Source: Actinomycetota bacterium
GTDB lineage: Bacteria > Actinomycetota > CADDZG01 > JAHWKV01
Length of the DNA: 60,808 nucleotides
Reading direction: 5' to 3'
NCBI GenBank assembly: GCA_019347715.1
Contig: JAHWKU010000012.1
Location: forward strand, 1-60,808
Each line of letters opens with the position of its first letter. Within the stretch, counting starts at the first letter, position 1. Of the stretch, positions 52,429-60,808 are shown one piece after another. The notes under the pieces are model-generated. The model was not told the DNA's origin and made no database searches. It saw only the letters and a list, made by a program, of their open reading frames with translations. The translations under genes and the position numbers were made by a program.

Positions 52429-53606
52429 TGCTTTTCTTCCGGGCCGTGCTCCGGGGCGTGCTTGATTGGCGCAAATGGCTCCTCCTGGCGTCCGCCTTGA
52501 TTCTTCTGGTCACATCCAGCGTGTCTGCTTGGATGAACGTGAACCCCGATCCCAAGATTGTGGTCGGGAAGGTTCCCCTCGATCGTGAGATCGCCCTTGT
52601 TCTCGACGACGTCCCCCCTCATAGAGATCCGCCGCCTCCTCCGCCAAGGGGTGGCAGAAGGGCCGGCGGAGAACCTCGGTTTTCTCGGCCGACCGCAAGG
52701 GGGCTGATCGATCCCGACGGGCGGCCTCCAGGTCCGGCGAAGCCCTATGTCGGAACGGTCGACGACTCCGGAGGCCTGCAGTTCGTTCTCATCCTCGGAA
52801 GCGACGCCCGCTCGGGCAATCCAGAGCGCGGCCGGACCGACTCGATCCACGTTCTCGCCCTAGATCCCGCTGCCAGACGCGGGACGATCGTCGGGATTCC
52901 TCGGGATTCCTGGGTCAACATTCCCGGTCACGGCAACCGCAAGATCAATGAGGCGATGAATCTGGGAGGTCCTCGCCTTGCGGTTAGAACGGTCCGTGAC
53001 TTAACAGGAATGCCCATCCAGTACTACATGGTCACCGCCTTCGAAGGCTTCCGGGCGATCGTCAACGAGCTAGGAGGAGTGCACGCGCATATCCCTTACG
53101 ACATGAACGACCCTCCGTCGGGCGCGTTCTTCAAACAAGGGTGGCATCACCTCGTGGGAGAGGAGGCACTCGCTTACTCCCGCAATCGACATGTGCCGGC
53201 CGGTGATTTCGCTCGACAGTGGAACCAGGGTCTTTTGATGATCGACACGCTCAAGAACCTGAGGGAGCAGACCTCGACTCGTGAGGAGGTCGAACGGTGG
53301 CTTCGCATCCTCGTCAAGTACGCCAGGGTGGACATGAGTTTCTCGGAATTGAGCCGGCTCGGGGTGCTGGCTCGGGTGACTGCTTCATCCAGCGTGAGGA
53401 ACACCGTTGCCCCCGGCAGGACCGGGATGGCCGGACGCGCCAGCGTGGTCTTCCTGAACGAAAAAGCAAACGAGCTGTTTCGCGACGTCCGGGAGGACGC
53501 CATCGCTCAGGGCGACTACCCCTCCTATGGGCCCCCCCCGCAGCCGGACCCTGGTGAATCACCGGGGGAATCACCCCCGCCGGATCCCCCGCTTCCGCTT
53601 CCCTGA
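52428..53606 (+). CDS. LytR-CpsA-Psr (LCP) family protein
   Basis: LCP enzymes transfer polyprenyl-linked glycopolymers to peptidoglycan. The 392-residue product has one membrane segment (WLLLASALILLVTSSVSAWM), a long Pro-rich stalk, and the LCP domain: LILGSDARSGNPERGRTDSI, HVLALDPAARRGTIVGIPRD and SWVNIPGHGNRKINEAMNLG, with the Arg and Asp that bind the pyrophosphate lipid. The tail is Pro/Gly-rich. ATG 52428 overlaps the sucD stop; TTG 52425 is possible. Convergent with the next hydrolase. Confidence 0.92.
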   Translation: MLFFRAVLRGVLDWRKWLLLASALILLVTSSVSAWMNVNPDPKIVVGKVPLDREIALVLDDVPPHRDPPPPPPRGGRRAGGEPRFSRPTARGLIDPDGRPPGPAKPYVGTVDDSGGLQFVLILGSDARSGNPERGRTDSIHVLALDPAARRGTIVGIPRDSWVNIPGHGNRKINEAMNLGGPRLAVRTVRDLTGMPIQYYMVTAFEGFRAIVNELGGVHAHIPYDMNDPPSGAFFKQGWHHLVGEEALAYSRNRHVPAGDFARQWNQGLLMIDTLKNLREQTSTREEVERWLRILVKYARVDMSFSELSRLGVLARVTASSSVRNTVAPGRTGMAGRASVVFLNEKANELFRDVREDAIAQGDYPSYGPPPQPDPGESPGESPPPDPPLPLP

Positions 53607-53607
53607 T

Positions 53608-54417
53608 CTAGTCTGGTCCGCCTCGCTTAAGGCAAAAGGATTTGACGAGTTCGGCAACCTGGGCCGGCTCCTCGATAAAGAAAAGGTGTCCGGCCCCGTC
53701 TAGCATCTGCAGCCTCACATTTGGGAGCGTCTCCGCGATGAGCTCGGCGTTACCGGGGGGGACGACGCGATCTTCCGTTCCCTGAAGAACGAGGGCCCTG
53801 GCGGCGATCTTCATAGCAGTACGGGAGGTGTCGAAGGTGAGAGTCGCCTCGAGCTGTCTTCGGTATATTTCGGGCGGCGGCTGATGAGGGATCCGGTACG
53901 TGAGGATCTCTTCGAATTCTTCAGGATGCTCCTCGACCCATCCCGGTCGAAATGAGTAGGGCATTCCCCTGCGGATCAGTTCCTCAGGAGTTCCTGATCT
54001 ATCGGCGAGGATCTTTTGAGTTTGCTGGGAAAGGGGAACCATGTTGCCGATCCCAAGGTGGGTAGCGCCGAGAACGAGACTCTTTACCCTGTCCGGCCAG
54101 CCGATGGCGATTTCCTGTGCGATGAAGCCTCCCATCGACACCCCGAAGACATGAGTGCTTCCGACGTCGAGATCGTCGAGGACCCCAATCGCATCCGCCG
54201 CCATATCTTTCATAGTGAACGGATCTTCGGGACAGCCCGACTCACCGACGCAACGGTTGTCGAATGTGATGGTGCGGAAGGAATCGGTGAGATGAGGAAG
54301 GAGCCATCGCCAGCCCCAGCGGGCGTAACCGATCCCCATGATCAGAAGGAGAGGCTCCCCCTCGCCCTCGGTCTGATAGGCGATGTCGATGCCGCCGACG
54401 CTTGCTCTCATCCCCAC
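53608..54417 (-). CDS. Alpha/beta-hydrolase in the Liv transporter cluster
   Basis: A 269-residue hydrolase. The oxyanion region is LLLIMGIGYARWGWRWLLP, the nucleophile elbow HVFGVSMGGFIAQEIAIGW, with DNRCVGESGCPEDP in the conserved DNRG position. The acid is likely in VLQGTEDRVVPPG and the His in LDGAGHLFFIEEPAQ. It overlaps the KAS III-like gene by ten bases (ATG 54411 would shorten this), so the two are probably made together. Substrate unknown, possibly an acyl ester or thioester. Confidence 0.87.
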   Translation of the reverse strand: MGMRASVGGIDIAYQTEGEGEPLLLIMGIGYARWGWRWLLPHLTDSFRTITFDNRCVGESGCPEDPFTMKDMAADAIGVLDDLDVGSTHVFGVSMGGFIAQEIAIGWPDRVKSLVLGATHLGIGNMVPLSQQTQKILADRSGTPEELIRRGMPYSFRPGWVEEHPEEFEEILTYRIPHQPPPEIYRRQLEATLTFDTSRTAMKIAARALVLQGTEDRVVPPGNAELIAETLPNVRLQMLDGAGHLFFIEEPAQVAELVKSFCLKRGGPD

Positions 54418-55406
54418 CTAAGGCAACTCGCGGCCCACGTATAGCCGGTTCCGGCAGCAAGTAGAAGGATCACGTCGCCAGACTGAATACGACCCTCATC
54501 AATCGCTAACTTGAGTGAAAAGAGCGGGTCGACCGCACTCATGTGACCGAAGTTTTCGAGATAGATGGCCTGATCCCCACTCAACCCGAGCTCAACTAAC
54601 AGCGCCTCGTGAAGTGAACGCTTCACATGGATCGGCAAAAGAAAATTCGCTTTCTCTTCACCGGAGAGTTCGAGCGCCTCTCGGGCCACCTTGATGAAGT
54701 TCTTGATCGTTATCGGATCCAACCTTCGCTTCATTTCCGGACCCTCGGAGAGTTGGAGATAGTGCATCCTCTGTGTCAGAGTCTCTTGGCTTGCCGGGTG
54801 TGCGCTCCCGCCGGCCGTCACTCTGACGTGATCCGAAAACGATCCATCGGTGAGTGTGCTCGTCCCGAGCAGAAGGTTTTCCTGGTGGTCACGTTCGAGC
54901 AGGACGGCAACGGCACCGTCCCCGAAATTGAACATGAACCTCGAATCTGCGTTGGAGTAGTCGAGAAGTTGTGATTCTTTCGAGGCCCCGACTAAAAGGA
55001 CTTTTTTCAGGCGTTCATCGGCACGCATCATGTCACCGACGACCCGCAGCGCTACAGGAGCGCCGGCAGAGACGTTGATCAGCTCTAGGGAGAATCCCTC
55101 GATCCCAAGGGCGTGCTGAATCTTGGGGGCCGCTTGCCAGACCAGGTAGTCCTTCCAATGACTTCCGAAGTAAACGACTGCATCGATTTCTGAGGCATCT
55201 TGGCGTTCGAACAGCTTCCGTCCTGCGGAGATGCACATGTCCGAGACATGCTCGTCCGATTCAGAAACGTGTTTCCCTAAGATCCCGAACTTCTCTTTGA
55301 GAACCTGCTCCGGTATGCCCGAGACACTTGAAATCTCGGCTGCGGACATGAATCGCTCTGGGATGTGGATGTCCAGATCCACCAGGCCCACATGGCCGTT
55401 CTTCAA
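54408..55406 (-). CDS. KAS III-like (FabH-fold) protein lacking catalytic Cys
   Basis: A 332-residue thiolase-fold protein with KAS III layout. The active-site Cys position is Ser113 in ELINVSAGAPVALRVV (family ACAG motif). His260 in FLLPIHVKRSLHEALL sits one residue off the usual His, and His288 in NFGHMSAVDPLF is at the place of the catalytic Asn. Condensation by the usual mechanism is therefore unlikely; acyl transfer, decarboxylation or hydrolysis are options. Three bases after the LivJ-like gene and overlapping the hydrolase gene. Confidence 0.82.
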   Translation of the reverse strand: MKNGHVGLVDLDIHIPERFMSAAEISSVSGIPEQVLKEKFGILGKHVSESDEHVSDMCISAGRKLFERQDASEIDAVVYFGSHWKDYLVWQAAPKIQHALGIEGFSLELINVSAGAPVALRVVGDMMRADERLKKVLLVGASKESQLLDYSNADSRFMFNFGDGAVAVLLERDHQENLLLGTSTLTDGSFSDHVRVTAGGSAHPASQETLTQRMHYLQLSEGPEMKRRLDPITIKNFIKVAREALELSGEEKANFLLPIHVKRSLHEALLVELGLSGDQAIYLENFGHMSAVDPLFSLKLAIDEGRIQSGDVILLLAAGTGYTWAASCLRWG

Positions 55407-55409
55407 GGG

Positions 55410-56882
55410 TCAGAACTCTTTCTTGCAGGTTTCGATCTGTCTCCAGAAAGAGCGATTACCTACGGGTTCGGACTTGTAGATGTTGTGGTAGTGACCTCCG
55501 ACTCTCCCGCCGCCCATAGAGAAGTCGATGGGGCAGTCGAGAATGTTGGTCTTGTATCCAGTCAACATCAAGCCTGCAAGGATATTTCGGCTGCAATCCT
55601 TCGAACAGTCGATCAACATCTGGTGAACGGTTTTCATATAGAGCCAGAACATGAAGTCGACGTCGTTAGGAGTCTTGTTGGGCCGGTATGTCTTGTAGGC
55701 ACTCTTCATCGCTTCCATCTCGGAGTACCAGGGGACGGATGGCCGGGCCTTTTCGTTCGGGGGGCCGATTTCATACGCCGGAGACACCCATGCTGCGTAG
55801 ATCCCAGGGAATCGGGCCATGTGATCGATTCCATCGCCGTCTGGGCCGTTACCCACGACGTCTGGAACCAAATCGAATCCGTCAGGAGACAGGATTACCG
55901 GGTGATAGCTCTGGCCGTCCGCTTGCACAATGAATCTGTTCAGGGCAAGAGCGTTGATATAGGCCAACACTAGATCCACTCCATCTCTCTGCATGTTGAA
56001 GATGATGGATCCGAAGTCGGGATGATTGTTGCTGCTGATCGGTTCCGCACGTTTGACCGACATCCCGTCTTTCACGATGGCGGCTTGGAATTCCTTGTAG
56101 CCCGCCCTCCAGTTGTCGCTGTTGACGTAAATGACTCCTACCGTCTTGCCTTGGAACCGACTTCCAACGAACTCTCCGAGGAGCCTTCCGTTCTTCTCAA
56201 TCGATGGCAGGAATGACCACGAATACTTGAGGTTCGATGCTTCGACTGCGAGGTTGTAGAGATAGGGGAGTTTGTTTGTCTCTGCCCAGTCGCGTCCCGC
56301 CGGGGCTTGGTCGAAGCCCACTCCTCCCATGTAGAGAAAGGGGTTGGACTGTTTACACTGATTGAGAGCCGCGGTAGTTCCACTTGCCACGTACTGGTCG
56401 TCGGTGAATTGGATCGAAACTTTTCTGCCGTGCACTCCACCGGCGGCGTTGACTGCGTCCCAGTAGACCCTCTCGTCGTCGGGATGATTGTCGAAAACGG
56501 GGCCCAGGAGAAACGCAGCGTGCATGCATAGCTTGATTTCATTAGCCGAGATCCCAACTCGGTCCTGATCTGCCGGCCAGATGTCGGCGATGGGGAGCCC
56601 GCTTTCGGTTTGCGAAACAGTGGTGCCGCCTGCCGTCGTCCCGAGCACTCTTCTTGGTCTAGTTGCCCTTGCTACTCTTTCTTGTTCCGACTCTTCGGCG
56701 ACCGGAGCCTCCACTGTTTCGGTGGCTTCAGGAGGGGTCGTGGGAAGAGCAATGGTCTCGACTTCTTGCTTTCCTTTCCCCCCAAGACGCCCTGGAAATC
56801 GACCAGTGCATGCAGTCCCGATGAGAGCTATCAACAAGATGAACGCCAGGACTCTGCCTTGTCTCAGCTGGTTATTGGACAT
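55410..56882 (-). CDS. ABC transporter substrate-binding lipoprotein, Liv type
   Basis: A 490-residue type I periplasmic-binding lipoprotein. The signal peptide (VLAFILLIALIGTACTG) ends in a lipobox Cys. After a linker, residues about 115-450 match the LivJ-like group: DRVGISANEIKLCMHAAFLL, VNAAGGVHGRKVSIQFTDDQ, VGFDQAPAGRDWAETNKLPY and KTVGVIYVNSDNWRAGYKEF. Members bind amino acids, amides, aromatics or other small acids, so the ligand is open. It is divergent from the TetR/permease unit. Confidence 0.9.
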   Translation of the reverse strand: MSNNQLRQGRVLAFILLIALIGTACTGRFPGRLGGKGKQEVETIALPTTPPEATETVEAPVAEESEQERVARATRPRRVLGTTAGGTTVSQTESGLPIADIWPADQDRVGISANEIKLCMHAAFLLGPVFDNHPDDERVYWDAVNAAGGVHGRKVSIQFTDDQYVASGTTAALNQCKQSNPFLYMGGVGFDQAPAGRDWAETNKLPYLYNLAVEASNLKYSWSFLPSIEKNGRLLGEFVGSRFQGKTVGVIYVNSDNWRAGYKEFQAAIVKDGMSVKRAEPISSNNHPDFGSIIFNMQRDGVDLVLAYINALALNRFIVQADGQSYHPVILSPDGFDLVPDVVGNGPDGDGIDHMARFPGIYAAWVSPAYEIGPPNEKARPSVPWYSEMEAMKSAYKTYRPNKTPNDVDFMFWLYMKTVHQMLIDCSKDCSRNILAGLMLTGYKTNILDCPIDFSMGGGRVGGHYHNIYKSEPVGNRSFWRQIETCKKEF

Positions 56883-56913
56883 TTATCGAAATACCTCTTG
56901 CGTTTCGGCTCGG

Positions 56914-56946
56914 AGTCAGTTATCTAATACCTGACTCACCTGTCAG
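56914..56946. promoter_or_regulatory. Inverted repeats in the divergent LivJ/TetR promoter region
   Basis: AGTCAG (56914-56919) and CTGACT (56931-56936) form a perfect 6-base inverted repeat with an 11-base spacer; CTGAC (56931-56935) also pairs with GTCAG (56942-56946). On the minus strand a promoter reads CTGACA (56947-56942) and GATAAC (56925-56920) with a 16-base spacer, overlapping the repeat. A likely operator for the adjacent TetR protein. Confidence 0.5.
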
Positions 56947-56992
56947 TTTTGCTCATACATAGATACATCTTCTCAGGAAGGCAGTCAATACC

Positions 56993-57631
56993 TTGAAGCA
57001 GCAAACGTCTAAACCGGTCGAATCGGGAAACGGCCGGGCCCCCCTTACCCCTAAGGGGGAGGCTACTCGAGTCCGCCTCCTGGCAGCTGCCGAGGATGTT
57101 TTCGGAGAGCTCGGATACGACCAGGCTTCGGTATCAGAAATAACAAGACGGGCTGGAGTAGCGCAGGGCACCTTCTATCTGTACTTCCAGAGTAAGAAAG
57201 CGATTTTCTCCGAGCTGGTCAGGCAAGTAGGAAGAGATGTTCGCCACGCCATCCAGGAAGCTGTAAGAGGCATTGATGACCGGATGGAGATGGAGCGCAA
57301 GGGTTTCGAAACCTTTTTCGAGTACGTTCGCGCCCATCCCAGCATCTATCGAATAGTCCGTCAGGCGGAGTTCGTAGACCGTTCCGCTTTCCGGGACTAC
57401 TACGAGTCCTTTGCGGAAGGTTACGTTCAAGGTTTGAAGCGCGCCTCGAAGAAGGGTCAGGTCCGTGAGCTGGATCCCGAAGTTGTCGCTTGGTGCCTGA
57501 TGGGTATGGGTGACCTGCTCGGGATTCGATGGATCCTTCTTCGTCGTGACGGAAAGGTTCCGGACAAGGTCATAAGGACCATGATGGAACTCGTATCCGG
57601 GGGCATTTCGAGCTCGAGGGCCAATGCCTAA
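56993..57631 (+). CDS. TetR-family transcriptional regulator of the Liv cluster
   Basis: A 212-residue repressor. The HTH is RLLAAAEDVFGELGYDQASV and SEITRRAGVAQGTFYLYFQS, typical TetR. The C-terminal domain is helical, ligand unknown. The start is TTG 56993 behind an AGGAAGG stretch with a rather long spacer, so the start is not certain. Its stop overlaps the livH ATG by one base, and the divergent substrate-binding gene is 110 bases away. It probably controls both arms. Confidence 0.9.
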   Translation: MKQQTSKPVESGNGRAPLTPKGEATRVRLLAAAEDVFGELGYDQASVSEITRRAGVAQGTFYLYFQSKKAIFSELVRQVGRDVRHAIQEAVRGIDDRMEMERKGFETFFEYVRAHPSIYRIVRQAEFVDRSAFRDYYESFAEGYVQGLKRASKKGQVRELDPEVVAWCLMGMGDLLGIRWILLRRDGKVPDKVIRTMMELVSGGISSSRANA

Positions 57632-58497
57632 TGGCTGAGATCCTCATTCTCGGACTGATGCTCGGAGCACTGTATGGACTGCTCGCTATGGGTATCGTCC
57701 TCGTATACAAGGCCAGCCGAGTCCTCAACTTTGCCCAAGGCGAATTCGGGACGATGGGGACCTATCTCGCTTGGGTGGGGATCATGAAGCTCAAGCTCCC
57801 GTGGCTTCTTGGTGCGTTCCTTGCAGTCGTCGTCATGGTTTTGATCGCGCTCTTATTCGAGCGTTTGGTCATCCGACGGATGCTGGAAGGGCCTCGTTTG
57901 GCGATAACCGTTGCCACTCTGGGGCTAATGTCCCTGCTTGGCTTTGCCCAAGTAGCTATTTGGGGACTATCCCCCCAAATACTGAGGCCGGTAATGGCGA
58001 GTCAAGGACCCCGACTCCTTGGGATTTTCATCTCTCCCACCAGGATCATCGCCATTCTTGCTGCTCTATTCATCAGCTTCGGTCTGATGGCCTTCATCAA
58101 GCGGACGACCTTTGGACTTGGGCTTCTCGCTTCGGCACAGGATGCCGTAGCGGTGAGATTGATGGGCATTCGGCTTCGCCATCTATCCGCGTTCACTTGG
58201 GCGTCGGCCGCCGCGTTCGGAACGATCGCAGGAATCCTGGCGCTGTCTGCCGTCAGCACCTTCGAGCCGTTCGCGATGACTTCGCTCTTCCTAGTCCCTG
58301 CGATTGCGGCTGCCTTGCTAGGAGGTCTGACCAGCATCTCGGGGGCGGTCGGCGGCGGGCTGATCATTGGAGTTCTGCAGGCAGCTCTTCGGGTGGAGGC
58401 GGGATGGATTCCAGGCGTAGAGATGGCCGGCGCGTTCGTGGTTCTCATAGCAGTTCTTCTTCTCAGGCCTCAGGGTCTCTTCGGAAGGTCCGCATAG
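57631..58497 (+). CDS. livH: Liv-type ABC transporter permease (LivH-like)
   Basis: A 288-residue inner-membrane permease with about eight segments. It starts ILGLMLGALYGLLAMGIVLV and has YKASRVLNFAQGEFGTMGTY, the LivH family hallmark, then the coupling region TTFGLGLLASAQDAVAVRLM and VPAIAAALLGGLTSISGAVG. Works with the LivM-LivG fusion and LivF downstream. Directly after the TetR gene with one-base overlap, directly before the fusion gene. Confidence 0.94.
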   Translation: MAEILILGLMLGALYGLLAMGIVLVYKASRVLNFAQGEFGTMGTYLAWVGIMKLKLPWLLGAFLAVVVMVLIALLFERLVIRRMLEGPRLAITVATLGLMSLLGFAQVAIWGLSPQILRPVMASQGPRLLGIFISPTRIIAILAALFISFGLMAFIKRTTFGLGLLASAQDAVAVRLMGIRLRHLSAFTWASAAAFGTIAGILALSAVSTFEPFAMTSLFLVPAIAAALLGGLTSISGAVGGGLIIGVLQAALRVEAGWIPGVEMAGAFVVLIAVLLLRPQGLFGRSA

Positions 58498-60393
58498 ATG
58501 AGCGAGGCGCTGGAACGTCTTGGCGGATTGAAACGGCCCGAGTTGACGCCGCGCCGCTTGACGATGGCGGGAGTGATCCTGGCGTTGCTGGTTCTTCCGC
58601 CTGTCTTGGCCCGAGTGGCGCCAGGGCTCTTCTCCGACTACAGGCTCGGTCAGGCAACAAGAGCCGTCGTGTTTGTGATCGCCGCGCTCAGTTTGAACAT
58701 TCTCATGGGTTACGCCGGTCAAATCTCTCTCGGGCATGCCGCGTTCCTGGGAGTCGGAGCTTTCACCACGGGCTATCTCACCTGGTGGTATGGCTTCCCC
58801 TTCATCACCGGCTTCATTGCTTCCGGTGTGCTTGGGGGCATACTCGCCCTTCTGGTAGGAATACCCGCCCTTCGAATACGAGGCTTGTATCTCGCTGTCT
58901 CGACTCTTGCTTTCGGAATCATGATGGAGCAGATGGTCTTCAGCGCAGAGTTCTTGACGGGAGGTCAGGCAGGACTGCGAGTGCCTCGCCCACTTCAGGG
59001 TGAATTCGAGTTCGTTCGAAATGGTGACTTCTTCGTTCTTTGCCTCCTGGTGTTTCTTCTCGTTTGGTTGTTCGATCGAACTCTTACTTCTACCAAGGTA
59101 GGCCGAGCATTCTTCGCCATACGTGAAGACGAGCAGGTGGCGGCGTCATTTGGAGTCGACGTCGCGCGTTTCAAGTTACTGGCCTTCGTTCTCTCAGGAA
59201 TCATTGCAGGGCTTGCCGGCAGCCTCTACGGGTCTCTCATCTTCAACGCTCAGCACGAAGAATTCAGCTTCCAACGAGGCATGTCCCTCGCTTTTGTAAT
59301 CATCATCGTTGTGGGAGGCCTGGGCTCGAGAGCAGGCGTGATCACAGCAGCGGCGTTTTTCGCTCTATTCAGCAGGCTTGACATCCAATTCATTCCTCGT
59401 TTCGAGATGTGGGTTCCCATCATCGGGGGACTTCTGCTTATCTACACCGTGGCGCGCCACCCAGGAGGACTTGCACAGGCATGGTTGGAAGCCCGGGAGG
59501 CGAAGGAATCCAAAGCGGCGCGCGCCGGCACCCTCGTGGAGGAGGACATTGCCAATGTTCTTCCTGCTCTCCCGGCGGTGACAGTAGTGGCAGAGCGCGA
59601 GGGGGCAGCCCCCGCCCGGTCGGGCGCGCCGGTCCTGGAGACCAAGGATGTATCTGTCAACTTCGGTGGGGTTCAAGCGCTGCAATCGGCCTCGATTGAG
59701 GTTCCTCACGGAAAGGTCGTCGGGCTGATTGGACCTAACGGGGCCGGCAAAACCACACTTTTCAACGTGGTCTCTGGGTTCATCAAACCTACCTCCGGCG
59801 TGGTGAAGTTCAAAGGCCAGGACGTGACCGAGGATCCCCCACACATCCGGGCGTCGATGGGTCTCGGCCGGACTTTCCAGCTGATCGGACTGGCCAAGAA
59901 TCTGACGGTCAGGCAGAACTTTCTGTTAGCTCAGCATCCGCTGGCGCGCTATGGGGTCCTGCCAGGACTCTTCCGTCTGCCTAAGGTTGGAACTATCGAG
60001 GACGAACTCGAGGAGAGATCCAAGGAAGCGATCGCAGCGCTTGGATTCGAGCGGTTTCGCGATACGCCCGTCAGGAACCTTTCTCACGGCCAGCAGCGGC
60101 TCGTCGAGTTGGGCTGCTCTCTCGCAACCTCGCCGGACTTGTTGCTGCTCGATGAACCATCGGGGGGAATGGCCCCGGCGGCGGCAGAGTCTCTGGCCGA
60201 GCGTTTGATCGATGTCAGAGACAAACTGGGACGAACCATTCTTTTGATTGAGCACCACATCCCGTTGGTCCTCGCAGTGTGCGACGAGATATATGTCTTG
60301 AACTATGGGTCCATATTGGCCCACGGTTCGACCGAAGAAATAACCAGCAACCCCGAAGTCGTCGCTGCGTACTTTGGCGAAGCCGTCGCATGA
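58498..60393 (+). CDS. livMG: Fused Liv permease and ATPase (LivM-LivG)
   Basis: A 631-residue fusion. Residues about 1-320 are a LivM-type permease (LSLNILMGYAGQISLGHAAF, RIRGLYLAVSTLAFGIMMEQ, GGLGSRAGVITAAAFFALF). A charged, Ala-rich linker follows, and residues about 375-631 are a LivG-type ATPase with Walker [18 protein letters not shown], signature LSHGQQRLVELGCSLA, Walker B LLLLDEPSGGMAP and switch His in LLIEHHIPLV. Usually these are two proteins. The stop overlaps livF by four bases. Confidence 0.94.
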   Translation: MSEALERLGGLKRPELTPRRLTMAGVILALLVLPPVLARVAPGLFSDYRLGQATRAVVFVIAALSLNILMGYAGQISLGHAAFLGVGAFTTGYLTWWYGFPFITGFIASGVLGGILALLVGIPALRIRGLYLAVSTLAFGIMMEQMVFSAEFLTGGQAGLRVPRPLQGEFEFVRNGDFFVLCLLVFLLVWLFDRTLTSTKVGRAFFAIREDEQVAASFGVDVARFKLLAFVLSGIIAGLAGSLYGSLIFNAQHEEFSFQRGMSLAFVIIIVVGGLGSRAGVITAAAFFALFSRLDIQFIPRFEMWVPIIGGLLLIYTVARHPGGLAQAWLEAREAKESKAARAGTLVEEDIANVLPALPAVTVVAEREGAAPARSGAPVLETKDVSVNFGGVQALQSASIEVPHGKVVGLIGPNGAGKTTLFNVVSGFIKPTSGVVKFKGQDVTEDPPHIRASMGLGRTFQLIGLAKNLTVRQNFLLAQHPLARYGVLPGLFRLPKVGTIEDELEERSKEAIAALGFERFRDTPVRNLSHGQQRLVELGCSLATSPDLLLLDEPSGGMAPAAAESLAERLIDVRDKLGRTILLIEHHIPLVLAVCDEIYVLNYGSILAHGSTEEITSNPEVVAAYFGEAVA

Positions 60394-60808
60394 CCACCAC
60401 CGCGACGAGCTTGGGGGCTTGGTCTGGTAGTTCGAACGGCAACATCCTCGAAGTCGAAGGACTGCGCACGGGTTTTGGTATCCACACGATCCTGCACGGC
60501 GTCAGCCTGGAAGCGCGCTCCGGGGAGATCACGGCCATTCTCGGCCTGAACGGTGCCGGCAAGTCGGTCACATTGAAGACCATCTCTGGGCTTCTTTCTG
60601 CATGGGCCGGCAAGATCCATTTCGACGGAGAAAACATCACAGACTTGGAGACGGAAGATCGTGTTGCGCGGGGCATGGCTCACGTCTTGCAAGGAAGAGC
60701 AGTGTTTCCTCATTTGACCATCGAAGAAAACCTGCGACTTGGAGGGGCGGTACTCCGTGATCGGGGGAAGGTGAGTGCCGCCATGGAGCGGGTTTATTCC
60801 ACCTTTCC
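60390..60808 (+). CDS. livF: Liv-type ABC transporter ATPase (LivF-like), 3' end cut by window
   Basis: Second ATPase of the transporter. The ATG at 60390 overlaps the livMG stop (ATGA), and the frame runs to the window end. Visible are an N-terminal Ser/Gly/Thr stretch, then ILEVEGLRTGFGIHTILHGV, Walker A ILGLNGAGKSVTLKTISGLL and the Q-loop region HVLQGRAVFPHLTIEENL. The signature and Walker B lie beyond the window. With livH and livMG it completes the membrane part of the transporter. Confidence 0.94.
   Translation, partial: MTTTATSLGAWSGSSNGNILEVEGLRTGFGIHTILHGVSLEARSGEITAILGLNGAGKSVTLKTISGLLSAWAGKIHFDGENITDLETEDRVARGMAHVLQGRAVFPHLTIEENLRLGGAVLRDRGKVSAAMERVYSTF

Noticed and set aside
1..60808. 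CRISPR arrays, insertion sequences, integrases, phage genes
   Set aside because: No repeated spacer-repeat pattern, transposase motif or attachment-site duplication was noticed; the window reads as a stable core chromosome region.

Overview
The window is GC-rich bacterial chromosome with very dense, mostly co-directional genes. The order S10/spc/alpha ribosomal genes - rpoA - rplQ - truA - rplM - rpsI - glmM - glmS - nnrD/E - alr - tsaE - tsaB - rimI - tsaD - groES, followed by guaB3 and guaA, is the arrangement known from Actinomycetota. Together with frequent GTG/TTG starts, zinc-binding (C+) forms of S14, S4, L24 and L36, and a CIRCE-controlled groES, this points to an actinobacterial lineage. 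The class cannot be told from the sequence; a deep-branching or uncultured one is plausible.

Region 1 (1-11987) is the translation and secretion core: rplN (5' end cut by the window), rplX, rplE, rpsN, rpsH, rplF, rplR, rpsE, rpmD, rplO, secY, adk, map, infA, rpmJ, rpsM, rpsK, rpsD, rpoA, rplQ, truA, rplM, rpsI. Most genes touch or overlap their neighbours. Region 2 (11947-27105) holds a small phosphatase, an aminotransferase and an epimerase inserted before the amino-sugar/cell-wall genes glmM, glmS, nnrD/E and alr. A glmS ribozyme lies in the glmM-glmS gap. A lipoprotein, hydrolases, a uracil-DNA glycosylase and the tRNA t6A genes tsaE/B/D with rimI follow.

Region 3 (27074-34312) contains a membrane protein with a degenerate GGDEF domain, a MerR regulator divergent from a small Cys-Cys protein through a 19-bp-spacer promoter, groES alone with CIRCE and a terminator, an M23 peptidase, guaB3, a double-hotdog thioesterase and a TetR regulator. 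Region 4 (34363-46572) starts with a pair of palindromes whose half-sites match the Bacillus FadR box. It continues with a Trp-rich small protein, SppA, guaA, a sugar-dehydrogenase lipoprotein, an MFS carrier, a hydrolase, an ABC-F ATPase, a PcrA-type helicase, MgtC and a lone cNMP-binding protein.

Region 5 (46562-60808) has a lipase-like esterase, a fused AccD-AccA carboxyltransferase, a B12-binding mutase subunit next to sucC and sucD (with a beta-propeller gene between them), an LCP protein, and a Liv-type ABC transporter locus. The Liv locus is split around a TetR regulator; its minus-strand arm carries a KAS III-like protein lacking the catalytic Cys and a hydrolase, and its plus-strand arm has a LivM-LivG fusion and a livF cut by the window end.

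The strongest candidates for new biology are the glmS ribozyme in an actinobacterial-type locus, the FadR-like TetR/thioesterase/Trp-rich protein/SppA module, the MerR/Cys-Cys pair, and the Liv transporter with an altered KAS III. No tRNA, rRNA, CRISPR array, insertion sequence or phage gene was seen.
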